A stretch of 64,000 bases of DNA from Podocnemis expansa (taxonomy: Eukaryota; Chordata; Testudines; Podocnemididae): the NCBI GenBank assembly GCA_007922195.1, contig ML681963.1, positions 135,648,173 through 135,712,172 of the forward strand. Reading direction: 5' to 3'. Under the pieces are notes generated by a model. That model saw only the letters and a list, made by a program, of their open reading frames with translations. It made no database searches and had not been told where the DNA came from. The position numbers and the translations under genes are program-made. This document shows positions 37,315-48,280 of this stretch, in pieces (within the stretch, counting starts at the first letter, position 1; each line of letters starts with the position of its first letter).

Positions 37315-37527
37315 CATCTTATGCAACAGAAGCTTGTAGCATCATTACAAAAGAACTCTTTGCTCCATGCTACGCCTATCTGAGTCCTGTTTCCTATTTT
37401 GAGCAGTGTAGAAGGGACACCTGCAGATGCGGACAAATTTGTTTGTGCTCAGCTTTAGCCAATTATGCTCATCAGTGCCGAAGACATGGTGTGATAATAG
37501 ATTTTAGATCTAGCGTCCCAGATTGTG
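37315..37527 (+). CDS. OTOG: Otogelin-type gene, exon 11 (second C8 domain)
   Basis: The exon is 213 bases, with acceptor 'ctaaacag' and donor GTAAGT, phase 1 in and phase 1 out. It encodes a complete C8 core: [20 protein letters not shown], then [20 protein letters not shown] and [20 protein letters not shown]. The C..I....F..C...SP..YF..C..D.C and CSALA.YA..C...G patterns are unmistakable. Here the whole C8 is in one exon, whereas the first C8 is split in two. The FEQCRRD..CRCGQ block is what I most associate with otogelin. Confidence 0.95.
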
Positions 37528-38708
37528 GTAAGTTGTCTTTCAGTTAGGGTCAGATATGTTAATGTCATGGGTTTTATGCATGGCAGTGAGCATACCAAAT
37601 GAAATATTGCCTGTTCCATATATGGAACCAATGAATTAGAGTCCATTCTTCTCATACACAGTACTAGAATGAGGTTCCTTTTCTCACCACATCAGAGTAA
37701 ATGCTGTCGTTTATCAGAAGGTCCTTTCTAATAGCTCTTTCTCTGTTCTCATACTCACACATCATAATATATAGTTCTCTTGGTCTCAGAATCAAGGCTG
37801 AGATTTTTCAAAGCGGATTAGGAAATCTAGACATATCTTCCAATATTTCTGTATGTCTAAATCTCCTAGACTACTTTGAATATCTCATCCCAAATATCTG
37901 TATTGATGCAGTCTACACACAAGATGGATAAATAGCTTGTCGTTCACTGTAATCAGATTAGGCATTTCTGGGTTTTTATATGGTTCACAAAATGATTTTC
38001 TTTATTGGAGTTGAAAGTGAACCCATGCCTATAGGTTTCCTTAGCAGTGCCAGTTAAATGATTCCCATTCCTCTTTCTGCGTCCACCTACTCAGCAGTAG
38101 GTGGAACCTTATCTTTGGTGACACTGGAGTGAGAGAACTAGTGATGTCTTATGGAGTGGTATTACTGGAATTTACAATAGAACCCTGTTAGACCTTCTTC
38201 TCTTCAGTGTCTCGTCAGTGCAGGTGTGTCTGATTGGCCATTATTAGTAAATTATCTATTTAGATTTAAAGGTAGTACAGAGATTTGCCAATATTGGACC
38301 TTGGTACGTGAGTTGACCCTCAAACTCACTTAAATTTAGACTAAGCAGGAGGGTTGATGTGGTCCAAAAACATAGGAAGATGTTGTCATAGTCTTCATTA
38401 ACTCCTCTTTCCCCAATGAGTCTCAACAGCTAGTTTATATCAGACTCGTATGAAAATGTGCGAAGGATGATCCCCTTGGGGTTTTTCCACATTGAAATTC
38501 TGTGTATAGTTGGAGAAGATGGTTAGCTTCCAGTCACTGTGAGCTGAATTTGAGGGAACTTTCTAGAATTCCATTCATAATGAACAGACAGCATATGGAC
38601 TGTACCTTCATTATGAATGGAATTCTGGAAAGTTCTCTCAGGCTCTTGCTATAGTGTGGCAGGCGAAGGGCACATTAGACACATTTAATTAGACACATTT
38701 AATCAGAT
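37528..38708 (+). other. Intron between exons 11 and 12, first part
   Basis: Apart from the long hairpin at 38551-38640 (listed separately) I recognise no repeat or exon here. Confidence 0.5.
38551..38640. repeat. 90-base near-perfect hairpin
   Basis: Arms 38551-38584 and 38607-38640 are 34-base inverted repeats around a 22-base loop. They differ at two positions. Read as plus-strand RNA, both differences are G-U wobble pairs, so the stem is fully paired. It could be a very small MITE or a miRNA-precursor-like hairpin. Confidence 0.85.
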
Positions 38709-39295
38709 CAGTGGTTCCCAACCGGTGTGCTGCTAGAATCCCCCGAGCGGAGCCACAGCCACTGGAGTCCGAGCCATGGGTGGCGGCACTGTGCAACCCC
38801 GGCTGGTGGGCTGCCTGGAGTCGGAGGCGGCAGCCCCATATGGCTCTGGCTGGGGGTTTCCCAGAGTCGCAGACAGCAGTCCCATGTGGCCCTGGCCTGG
38901 CAGGGGGGCAGTCCCTGAGCTGGAGCCCCTCACGGTGCACTCTTTTCTTTAAGGTGCGCGCGCCCACAGCACATGACATTCTCTGGCAGCGCATGATATC
39001 CAGGCTCGGCGGCTGAGACCCAAGCGACCAGCAAGTGAGGAGGCACTGTCAGCTCCCAAAGCCCCATGGCGAGTGTTGCCTGTGAGCTGGAGCTTCTCAC
39101 AGCAGCGCCAGACTGCAAAAGAAGGAAGAAAGCCTGGCTGCCATGAGAGACTCTGGCTCAGAGGAGACAGTGTGTCCTCGCCAGCTGGTGGCTCAGATCT
39201 CAGTTGCCGAGCTGATCAGAGCAGAGTCTGCAGAGCGTCCTTAGCACAAGGCAAGCACACAGCCAGGGAAGAGGTGGAGCCTGCCATCTGCTTTC

Positions 39296-39545
39296 TTTTC
39301 TCTTTCTTGCATCTCTTTATTTCTTTTCTTTCTTTTTCTCTTTCTCTTCCTTCCCACTTTCTTGTCTCACTTCTTTTTCCTTTTTCCTTTCCTTCCTTTC
39401 TAGTTTCCTTCCTTCCCTCTCTTCTCACTTCCCTTCCTTCTCTCTTTTTCTCTTCTTTCTCTTCCTTCCTTCCTCTTTTCTCTTTCTTCTCTCTTCTTTT
39501 TCTTTCTTTCTCACCCACCTTCTTTCTTTCCTTCTCTCTTTAAAC
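39296..39545. repeat. Polypyrimidine tract
   Basis: About 250 bases are almost entirely C and T on the + strand, built of irregular CTTT and CTTC units. It lies inside the hAT element. Confidence 0.95.
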
Positions 39546-39730
39546 TTTAAAAATTCTTTTAATTAAAAAGGCTTCTAAAAATCGAACTTCAAATAAAAAT
39601 TCACAAAACCCAATTAATTAATTCTATTTACAATAAGTGCATTTTAAAACGGTCATTTTAACAAATACATCTGAAAACATAGGCCTATTTTAATTTTTAA
39701 TTAACATTTTAAAATAGGCCTATTTTGTAC

Positions 39731-40020
39731 AAAAGAAGCAGGGAGTGTTGTGGCACTTAAAGACTAACAGATTTACTGATCGCATGATCTTTTGTGGGAG
39801 AAATCCCACATTTTCAGATGCTTTGAAGATGGGGGAACTTACAGAATGGGAAGAAAATAAATGCAACAGAGTGTAAGACATGGGATCAGGTCATACAGTA
39901 ACAGCAAATCAGAGCAGTTGTTACGATTCAAACACTGGGAAAACAGCATGTAGAGAAGGGTGAAGTCAAATCACCCATTGTAATAGGAAAAGTAGCCATA
40001 GTCAATGGGACTATAGGGAA
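39731..40020 (-). mobile_element. Penelope 3' fragment inside a hAT element
   Basis: 'gttgtggcacttaaagacta' starts the terminal repeat. The hairpin 'gtgggagaaatcccac' and 'cagatgctttgaagatg' follow, then the untranslated region and the last codons region ('agtcaaatcacccattgtaa'). It lies entirely within 38709-40149, so it inserted after the hAT or was carried by it. Confidence 0.8.
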
Positions 40021-40796
40021 GATTAGTGCCATTGTACATGAATATTCATAAGTAAATTTGAATATTCATGAATTTATCATGGCAGTGTGCCGTGGCATAA
40101 TTGAAGGCCTCAGGGTGTGCCACAGCAGAGAAAAGGTTGGGAACCACTGAATTAGGTACATTAGACACATTGGATACATTTAACATAGAGTAGAATTTGT
40201 CTTTTGCTTATGTATGAGGAATCACCAGTCATCAGAATTCCATGTAATGTTTTAAATCTAACTTCTAAATTAATGCATTGAAATCATAGCAAATACAATG
40301 TAGCAGAAATCCACATCTGAAAGATTTAAAATAAGTCTCTTTTTTTCCCCATTGAAATCTGGCAGTTTTAGTTTATCTGTCTTTGAATATTGTCTTTTGG
40401 GATATGCAGACAAAACTTCAGATCATGTGACTCAATAGCTGTAACCCAGCAGGATATTTTTCAATTGCTTCATTGTGTTTTTCTTTAAAATATTGTGCAC
40501 TCTTTGAAGCACTCACCTGAGAGCCAAGAATGATGAGAATTATAAAAACAAAGAGCCAAAATCTGATCTCAGTTACACCAATGTAAATCTGGATTAACTG
40601 CATTGACTTAATTGGATTGACACTAGACTACACCTGTGTAATTTATATCCCATAGTGTTATAATAGCAATTCTGTGCTACTGGTATTTATGAAATATGTT
40701 TGATCAGAAAATGTGTTGCCCTAGAGAGACTTATGAGATTGTAGTGTATGTGAATCTCTTGCACTGTAATTAGAGAGATCTATTTCATTTGACTAG

Positions 40797-40962
40797 CTCT
40801 TTCATGTGAAGACACAAAGGAGTACAATACCTGTATATCTACCTGTGGCCAAACTTGCCAAACAATTTCTGTGCCAGAGACATGCAATGGTGATTGTGTT
40901 GAAGGTTGTGCTTGTCCCCCTGGAATGTATTTAAACAGCAAGACTGACAGATGTGTTCAGAG
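40797..40962 (+). CDS. OTOG: Otogelin-type gene, exon 12 (second TIL domain)
   Basis: The exon is 166 bases, with acceptor 'gactag' and donor GTAAGT, phase 1 in and phase 2 out. It encodes ALSCEDTKEYNTCISTCGQT and then CNGDCVEGCACPPGMYLNSK. This is a full TIL module with C..GC.CP.GM, directly after the second C8 as expected. The final arginine codon AG|G crosses into exon 13. Confidence 0.94.
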
Positions 40963-41984
40963 GTAAGTGTAACTTATGATGTTGACATTGTGTCTAAGTA
41001 GCACAATGTATGTGTACATTTATATTTCAAAATCAGAGAAAGGTTAGAAACTATCAGTGCTTTGATGTATATGCTGTTGAAAAATATACATCTCCCCTAG
41101 ATCTGGCAGGCTAATTGTGTTAATTAGGAAATTTATGGTTCTTTGAGTCTTAAAGTCAGCCTACACAATTTGGTATGCTGTTTTAAAAGTCCAGTTCTTA
41201 GCAATGGGAAAAGCAGGGATGGAGATGTTATTTCCAGAGACAGTTTTATTATAGTCTCCATGGAATTTCATCATTGCTTTATCAATTAATTCCACATTAG
41301 TTCTGGTGCCTTAACATTTTATCTGTCCAGCAGGAGGGTAGTGCCTTATTTATGGAGTCTTTTTATTATTCAGTAAATCTCACCCTAAAGAGCAGACGAT
41401 CCCTTGAAAAGTTATATATTTAAGGCTCCATGTCTATAGAGTGGTATTGATGGTGCTTGGTCTTTACATGTCAACTGTTTCTGAGAGCGGTAAAAAGGGT
41501 AAGGACTTTGCTAGTACTATTGATTTTATGTGAAAAGCACCATATACTGTGGTGTTGGGCAGCAGTGTAAAATGTAGAGAGAGACTGCCAGACAGTGCCA
41601 TGATGTATACTCTGTTTTTATCTGTCAGCTTTACCAAAATAGTGCATTTGCAGTGCTGAGCTCATACCCATTCCTATAAAAATTATCATGATTTCTTTTA
41701 ATTTTTTTAAGTAAATGACTGCTGGCACAACTTGTATATATTGGCCCTGATCCTTAATTACACTGGTGTGAATTTGAAATATCTCCTTTGACTTCAGAAC
41801 ACTTATTCTGGATTTACATTGGCACAGCAGGGGATCATACTGCCATATCTTTCCTTCACTGTTTAAAAAAGCACATTGCGTAAAAGCCTGGCCACATTAA
41901 AATCAATGGCAAAATTCCCACTGATTTCAGTGGAGCCAGGGTTTCACATATGGAATGGAATAAAACAATCCAAGTGTCTTTTTA

Positions 41985-42208
41985 GAGCTGAACAAGCAAG
42001 GAGTCTTGTGGCACTTAAAGATTAACAAATTTATTCATTGCATGAGCTTTCATAGGAGAAAATCCCACATTATCAGACTCTTTGAAGATGGGGGAACTTA
42101 CGAAATGGGGGGAAAATAAATGCAGGGAAGTGTAAGTCATGGGATCAGGTTACACTGTAACAGCAAATCATAGCAGTTGATTCAAACACTGGGAAACAGC
42201 ATATAGAG
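41985..42208 (-). mobile_element. Penelope copy, left part (split by a hAT element)
   Basis: This terminal repeat keeps the GAAA (42048-42051) and CTC cleavage-type triplet (42044-42046) of a hammerhead-like core on the minus strand, with CTGATAA in place of CTGATGA. The copy stops at 42208 where a hAT element is inserted and resumes at 43290. Confidence 0.85.
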
Positions 42209-43289
42209 CAGGGGTGGCCAAACTTACGGAAATCAAGAGCTGCACAAGTCGATCATTAAACCTTCGAGAGCTGCACTGAGGCATATAACCGCATACCTTT
42301 ACCCACTCCAAAATTACTAAGCTTAAAATTCATTGTGTGCTTTAATTTTATTGCTAAAGCACGGCAAATATTGATCCTACTAATGTCTGATTCTAACAAT
42401 TGCTTAAGGTTATCATGAAAACTAAGCCTATACAGTAAAAACTTAGCTGTCACTGGATGTAGAACACTGCAGGCTAGTGGCAACTTTTTAAAAATCTGGG
42501 CAGTATCTTGTCAATGCAGTATGTAAAAGCTCTCTCAGGTGCTGATCTCTAAGTATTGCACAATGTTTTGATTTAACAAATTTCACTGTGGAATACAATG
42601 CTTCACAGCAGTAAGTTGTGCCAAAAATTGAAAGTAATCTACATTCAGTTTTAAACTTTTTTCTTCTTTGTACTTTTGTTTCTTATTATTCCACATCATG
42701 TTTAGGACTTGTAAAACACAATTTTATTTTAACAAGGAGTAAACTGCATTACTGCCTATGAGAAAATCTAAACATGCCACAGCTTCCCCGACCATGCCGT
42801 GCTTCTCACCCCCAGTCTCTGAGCATGCTGCTGCTTTCCTGTCCTCTCCGACCATGCCACACTAATCCCCCCATCTGACCATGCCACTGCTTCCCTGCCA
42901 TCTCCAACCATGCCGCACTTCCCCCCTACCCTGTCTGACCATGCCGCACTTCTCCCCCCAGTCTCCGACCATGCCATCGCTTCCCTGTTGGCTCCGACTA
43001 TGGCGTGCTTTCCCCATGTCTCTGACCATGCCACACTTCTCTGCCATCCCTGACCATGCTGCCTCTTCCCTCCTATCTCTGATTATGCTGTCGGTTCCCT
43101 GCCAGCTCTGATCATTCCACGCTTTCCCCATATCTCTGACCATGCCGCTGCTTTTCTGCTGTCCCCAACCTTGCCACACTTCCCCTTGTCTCTAACCATG
43201 CCGCCCTTCCCTGCTGTGCTATTCCGCAAGCTGTACTTTTTCTTGGAAGAGCTGCATGTGGCCTGTGAGCCGCAGTTTGGCCACACCTG
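42209..43289. mobile_element. hAT-type element carrying a minisatellite
   Basis: The terminal inverted repeats are CAGGGGTGGCCAAAC and GTTTGGCCACACCTG. The flanks ATATAGAG and GTATATAG resemble an 8-bp duplication of host Penelope sequence, whose uninterrupted form is seen near 10340. No transposase is readable. Joining 42208 to 43290 restores the Penelope sequence. Confidence 0.85.
42780..43215. repeat. Minisatellite, about 24-45 bp units
   Basis: The phrase 'tc(t/c)gaccatgcc' recurs about fifteen times with C/T-rich spacers such as 'gcacttctcccccag'. Unit length varies. The minus-strand frames of 88 and 105 codons here simply read the repeat (AWSE, GMVRD), so they are not genes. Confidence 0.9.
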
Positions 43290-43625
43290 GTATATAGGAA
43301 GATGAGGTCAAATAACCTGTTGCAATGAGGTTAAAAAAAAAAAAAGTACTTATTTAGTCATGAAGAGAGAGAGTCAAATTTCCAAATGAATTCCAATTCT
43401 GCAGTTTCTCTTTGAAGGGTTGAGCTGTCATTCATTTGTCTGAGCACAGTAATTAACAAATCATCAATGGAGTGATTGGGAAGATTGAAATGCTCACCCA
43501 CTGGTTTTAGAATGCTGTGATTTCTGATGTCAGATTTGTGACCATTTATTCTTTTGCACAGAGACTGTCCTGTTTGTCCAGTGTATAAGGCAGAGGTGCA
43601 TTTCTGGCACATGGTGGCATAAATC
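43290..43625 (-). mobile_element. Penelope copy, right part (GIY-YIG remnant)
   Basis: The minus-strand frame 43612-43358 encodes CTSALYTGQTGQSLCKRING and then HFNLPNHSIDDLL, the GIY-YIG nuclease and its C-terminal region, ending in a QRETAELEFIWKFDS-like segment. It is the continuation of 41985-42208. Confidence 0.88.
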
Positions 43626-43868
43626 CCCCGTGTTTGAATCTTAACAACTGTTTTGATTTGCTGTTACAGTGTGACCTGATCCCATGACTTACACTTCTCT
43701 GCATTTATTTTCTTCCCATTCTGTAAGTTCTCCCATCTTCAAAGCATCTGATGAAATGGATTTTTCTCCCACGGCAGCTCATGTGATAAATGTGTTAGTC
43801 TCTAAGTGCCACAGGACTCCTTACTTGTTTAGCTGAAGTGGACTAACACAGCTACCCCTTTGAGACTT
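43626..43868 (+). mobile_element. Penelope terminal repeat in opposite orientation
   Basis: 'gtttgaatcttaacaactg' begins the untranslated region and 'atcttcaaagcatctgatga' leads into a CTGATGA box at 43751-43757. The rest of the repeat reads 'agtctctaagtgccacagga', ending 'ggctacccctttga'-like at 43868. It abuts the minus-strand copy head-to-head. The GAAA is changed to GGCA, so a ribozyme would be inactive. Confidence 0.82.
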
Positions 43869-44643
43869 TTTAGACCTGGTGCAGCTTTCACATTTCTCTA
43901 CTGTGGAATCAAGAAAGATATAGAACCAGCAGCAATATGGGCCCAGGAAAAGACCCGGGTCCCAGGCCCTGTGCCCTGCCCCTGGTCCTGATTCAGGGCC
44001 TGGGCCCTACCCTGCCAGGAGCCCCAGGCAGGGCCCAGATTGTGCTCCTGCCTCAGGCAGCCTGGCCCTGGACCCCCGGCCAGGGATGGGGCTGGAGAAG
44101 ACAGCCGCCACCACAGGTGGCCCCGTGGTGGACATGAGGCACTGGCACTGGGGGGGCTCAAGCCCCATAAACCCAGCGCCAGCAATTCTACTGTATAGAA
44201 CATATAGAGAGTGGAGAAGTGGGACTATAACAAACAAATAGAAGCTAGGAATTCATATGATTGCAGTCCCAGGTTTTCATGGATTTCTGGTTGGATGCAT
44301 AGAGGGTCATAACCTCCATGCCTTCTAATTCTATCACCAACATACAATGACCCACACAGTAACTTCAGCATCTGTTTTCTGATGGGAGTCACAGAGTACA
44401 AAGAGGATACTTAAGTTCACAAAACACAGCATTATGATTCCTGATGAACATAGATTTAGGAAAGGGAATATGCAGTTCAGAGTGCCTCTTCCCTGTGTTT
44501 CACATACATTCTCTTTTCATACCATCCAACCAGCAGTACAAATTTTATATGAAGGGAAAAGTGGTGGCCCATCCTGTCATTCTCATGACATTCCCTGTGA
44601 CTGTTTCCTTTTTTCCATCCAGTGGTCTATAGAGGTTGGCATG

Positions 44644-44662
44644 CTCTCTCTCTCTCTCTCTG
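44644..44662. repeat. (CT)n microsatellite
   Basis: A short run of CT units. Confidence 0.9.
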
Positions 44663-45052
44663 TCTCTTAAATGTAATTTAGAGTAGAAGCTACAATTTTG
44701 TAACAAATAGCTTGTCTATTAAAGTGACGATGGTCAATTATCTCTTCTTTATTGCTGTCTGAAGTAGCTACTCCAGATTTCTCTCATATTATTACCTATT
44801 ATATGACCTAGTCTTTTGCATAATAGGGATAGAAAGCTGTTATCTTCATGGAGACATGTCTCAATGCCCTTTGATAAGAATATCATGCTAGGTATCCAGA
44901 ATTAGAATTTAATGCAGAATAAGACTATGAACTTTCTGAACAGTAGTAATTAATCATCAGTGTAAAGCTTCTTTTGCACCCCATGTTTATCTTCTAATTC
45001 ATAAGGTATATATCACCATATGATCACAAGCATCTGTTTTCCTCCTCTATAG

Positions 45053-45127
45053 GTATGAGTGCCCTTGTTATATTCAAGGAACTGAATATCCACCTGGAGA
45101 AAATATTATCACATCATTGGGAAAATG
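45053..45127 (+). CDS. OTOG: Otogelin-type gene, exon 13 (VWC-like start)
   Basis: The exon is 75 bases, with acceptor 'tctatag' and donor GTAAGA, phase 2 in and phase 2 out. It encodes YECPCYIQGTEYPPGENIIT and then SLGK. The C.CY..G..Y.PG pattern is the start of the VWC-like knuckle following TIL, equivalent to exon 5. The split codon TG|C makes cysteine with exon 14. Confidence 0.92.
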
Positions 45128-45146
45128 GTAAGACATGCATCTTGGG

Positions 45147-45180
<34 letters not shown>
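45147..45180. repeat. (GT)n(GA)n microsatellite
   Basis: GT units run directly into GA units, 20 bases downstream of the exon 13 donor. Confidence 0.95.
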
Positions 45181-46409
45181 CCAAATGCTATAATTTTTCA
45201 GTGCCCTGTCAAGTCATCCCCATGATCCTGTTTCATCTTTCTTCGGCACTCAGTACTTTAGCTTTAAAAATGTCTCTGACATTTTGCCCATCTTTGGACA
45301 ATGCTGTTCCTGGGAAATCCATGTTTCCAGAAGTTCTCTCTGAGTCTCCAGTGAGTGGGTTCCAGTTGAACTGAGTAGAAAAGAATGCAAGTTAATTGTG
45401 TGGAGACCACCGAGGAATTCCCTGGCATGCCCCACCCCTTTCCTGGCCTTTCTCTTCCAACTCAGCTGAACTGGACTCTTGTTGAACACCCATCAGATCA
45501 GTGGGATGCTGTGGAGGTAGAATTGCTGTCCAGACATAGAGGAGGGCCAGGGAGTCGGGACCCTATAGCTCTGGGCCACAGAAGATGGTTAACTATAAGC
45601 CATAAACTCTAACTGAAGAGAAGTGAATGCCTATCACCTGGCAAAGGTATACTCATTTTCCTGTCCACAGTTGCCGTTTGTTTCCCATTCACATCATCAT
45701 CATATTCACAATATTAAATAAGAAAATATGTTAAACTATTCTGAATGCTACAGACCTGTCCTTTTTACCCATTTATTTTGCCTGGCAAAGGTAAATTAGG
45801 GAATAGGTCAAATCTCAAGCTCTTTCCCTTGTATCTAATTCCATATTTTATTTTCACTGCATTTTTTACATGCATAACTAATTGCTTTGTCTCTCAAAAA
45901 GTCAGACTGATTAATTGACAAGGAGTCAATATTGACAGAAATCTAATACTATAAAGTGAATACATGCCAGTCCTCCTCCGGCATCCCTTGCACTGACAGC
46001 TACATTGGCCTAGAGAAATATGAAGTTGTCTTTAGGCTAAGTCTGTTTTCACTTAGCAGCCAATGCTGTCTCTGCCTTCCTGCATCGAAGGCATCTGTGG
46101 GACAGATGTGGGCAGTTCTACAGGGCATACAAAAGAAAGGGGTGCAGAGACCTGCTATTTTGAGAATTCTGTGAATATTAATATTTCCTATTAGAATTTG
46201 CCTTTGTGTGCACATATTGGCATTGTACTACAATTTACAGATGCTGGAGATCCGTTGATTTGAAGTTTTTAAAATTCCAAGACCAAATTCATCTTTTCAT
46301 TGACTTCAGTGGAGTTATCTTGGTTTTAACCCAGAAAGTCTTGTGAAATGTAGTAAAATGGACTATGAATAATGAGTTTAAAAATACATTGTGAGTGGAC
46401 CTTTTAGAC
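45181..46409 (+). other. Intron between exons 13 and 14, first part, nothing recognised
   Basis: Short frames on both strands without family character. No repeat I can name. Confidence 0.5.
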
Positions 46410-46930
46410 CAGTAATTACCAACTGTGGCCACAGGGGCTTTCAGAGTGACCCACAGTTCCATTTCGGCTGCTGCAGAAAGGTAGCCACTGCTGAAGGACC
46501 CAGGTAGAGTGCATTTCCTCAGGGCTAAAAGACCAGTGCAGATGCTTGCTGCAGCCAAGGGGATGGGAATTCAGAGCTCCTCTTCCCCTGTCTGTAGCAA
46601 GGAGCATGGCCAAGTGTTCCACATAGGTTTTTAGGTGTTGGGATCCTTGCTGGAGCCAGAGGTTGGGGAGCACTGATCTTCCATTCCCTTAGCTATAGAA
46701 AGGAGTCACTGCCTAGGGACCCAGGTGGACCACACAGGGCTACAGGACATGGGAGGTTTCCCTGCCGCAGCCAGGGAGATGGCTGATTGGAGTCAGTGAG
46801 GGAGTAACCTCCTTGCTGAACTCTTTCCATCTGGCTGCAGTGGTGGGAAGTCTGCTGGCAGAGACTGGTGGCCCTTCAGGGTTGTAAAAATGATCTGGTG
46901 CCCTCAAGCCAAAAAGGAAGGGCACTGCTG
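46410..46930. mobile_element. hAT-type non-autonomous element
   Basis: The left end is CAGTAATTACCAACTG and the right end GGGCACTGCTG. The flanks TTTTAGAC and TCTTAGAC agree at 7 of 8 bases, an hAT-length target duplication. The interior is related to 22981-23510 in the same orientation, sharing the 'cttgctgcagccaa(a/g)' phrase. Confidence 0.78.
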
Positions 46931-47117
46931 TCTTAGACAGTTGTAAGCTTAACTTACCTATCTCCTGATTAGCCATGATTTCCTTTGATTGTACTTTAAC
47001 TTGAGTATATGCATTTCAACTAAACATAGAGGCTATCTTACATACAAGTTATTGTACAGATAATGGGTCTAGAGGATTAGTCAGACCCAGGAGACATTTT
47101 AGGGTCATAATATCTAT

Positions 47118-47688
47118 GGCTGTGTTCACCCAGCCCTCTTATTTTGAAACAACAGAGGTTGTTTCGAAATAAGATTTAGGCTGTTCACACGACGCACGGT
47201 TGTTTTGGAACAACGGAAGCCGTTGTTCTGAAACAACCACGTTGTTTCGAAACAAGTAAAACCTAGTCCGTAGGCGAAACAACGTTGTTTCGCCACGGTT
47301 GTTTCGAAACAACACCGTGGGAACGTGTTGTTTCGGAACAAGATGTTCCAAAACAACAGTTCAAGGCGTGCCCCCTCAGCACCCTGGCCAGGGGACACCC
47401 CTCAGCACCCTGGCTAGGGTGCTGAGGGGTGTCCTCTGGCCAGCGCCTGCACAGGCACCGGTGGGGTTCAGCGCTCCCCAGCGCTGAACCCCGGTGCCTG
47501 CAGCCCCCTGCGGAAGTGAAATAGCAAGTTCACAGTATGAACCTGCTATTTTGTTTCCGCCTTTTTTCCTTACTTCGAATTAACATTTTGTTAATTCGAA
47601 ATAAGCTGTTTCGAAATAAGCGTTATTTCGATATACGGTTGTTGTGAAACAACCATATCGAAATAACTGGCTGTGTGAGAACACAGCC
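47118..47688. mobile_element. MITE built of TTTCGAAA words, 3-bp target duplication
   Basis: The ends GGCTGTGTTC and GAACACAGCC are perfect 10-base inverted repeats. TAT flanks both sides (47115-47117 and 47689-47691). The subterminal regions are made of GTTTCGAAACAAC-type palindromes, and the core (47370-47520) is a GC-rich hairpin with 'cagcaccctggccagg' and 'ggttcagcgctccccagcg'. It is the most complete copy of the family at 1-946 and 63600-63795. Confidence 0.82.
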
Positions 47689-48280
47689 TATGTGTACAAG
47701 TGATCTGTAAGAAAAATGCAGAACATAATATAGAATGTATTTATCCACCACTATTCACTTGCATCTAAGGTTTTATGAAGCTCATCCAATCCTGTTTGTC
47801 TTAATTGTTTTCTTGGTCTCATCCCACTTTCAGATTTGTGTTCCTTTTGGGCCTGGAACAGCCTCTTACTGTTTCTGCTAAGTGCTCTAGTTATGTTTTC
47901 TGAATCCTCTCTTTAAAACTACACTTAGACTGTGATGCTGTCCCACATTCACAACACCCCCCTTCACCGGTTTCATTCTGTATCATTTTTCTATGTTTTT
48001 CTCTCTGAATTAGATTGCAGGCTCCTTAAGACAGAGCTTGTACCTTTAATGCAGTTGGATAGCTGTGTAAAAATGTATGTTGCTCCAGATATATTAAACC
48101 AGCTGTAACAGACATTGTATTTACTGGTTGTTTAGCAGAAGGTAAGATGGGGAGACCGCAGCTGTCACAGAAGAATAAGTGAAGAGTATTGAAATTTCAT
48201 TGGCTGAAATTCTTCAGTGAAGCACAATATCTGAACCGAAGCCAATACTATAATTTTCTTTTATGAGATTAAGTCACTAA

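Larger units (their letters stand above)
38709..40149. mobile_element. hAT-type non-autonomous element, 1.44 kb
   Basis: The terminal inverted repeats are CAGTGGTTCCCAACC at the left and GGTTGGGAACCACTG at the right. The flanks AATCAGAT and AATTAGGT look like an aged 8-bp target duplication, the hAT length. The interior holds a GC-rich block (38740-39060), a polypyrimidine tract (39296-39545) and a Penelope fragment (39731-40020). The overlapping frames in the GC-rich and pyrimidine parts are composition artefacts. Confidence 0.8.

Noticed and set aside
39073..39543. A 156-codon frame with a serine/phenylalanine/leucine-rich C-terminus
   Set aside because: It reads the polypyrimidine tract; codon content follows base composition only.
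42768..43179. Overlapping minus-strand frames with AWSE/GMVRD repeats
   Set aside because: They read a minisatellite inside a hAT element, in two frames at once, without a start context or homology.
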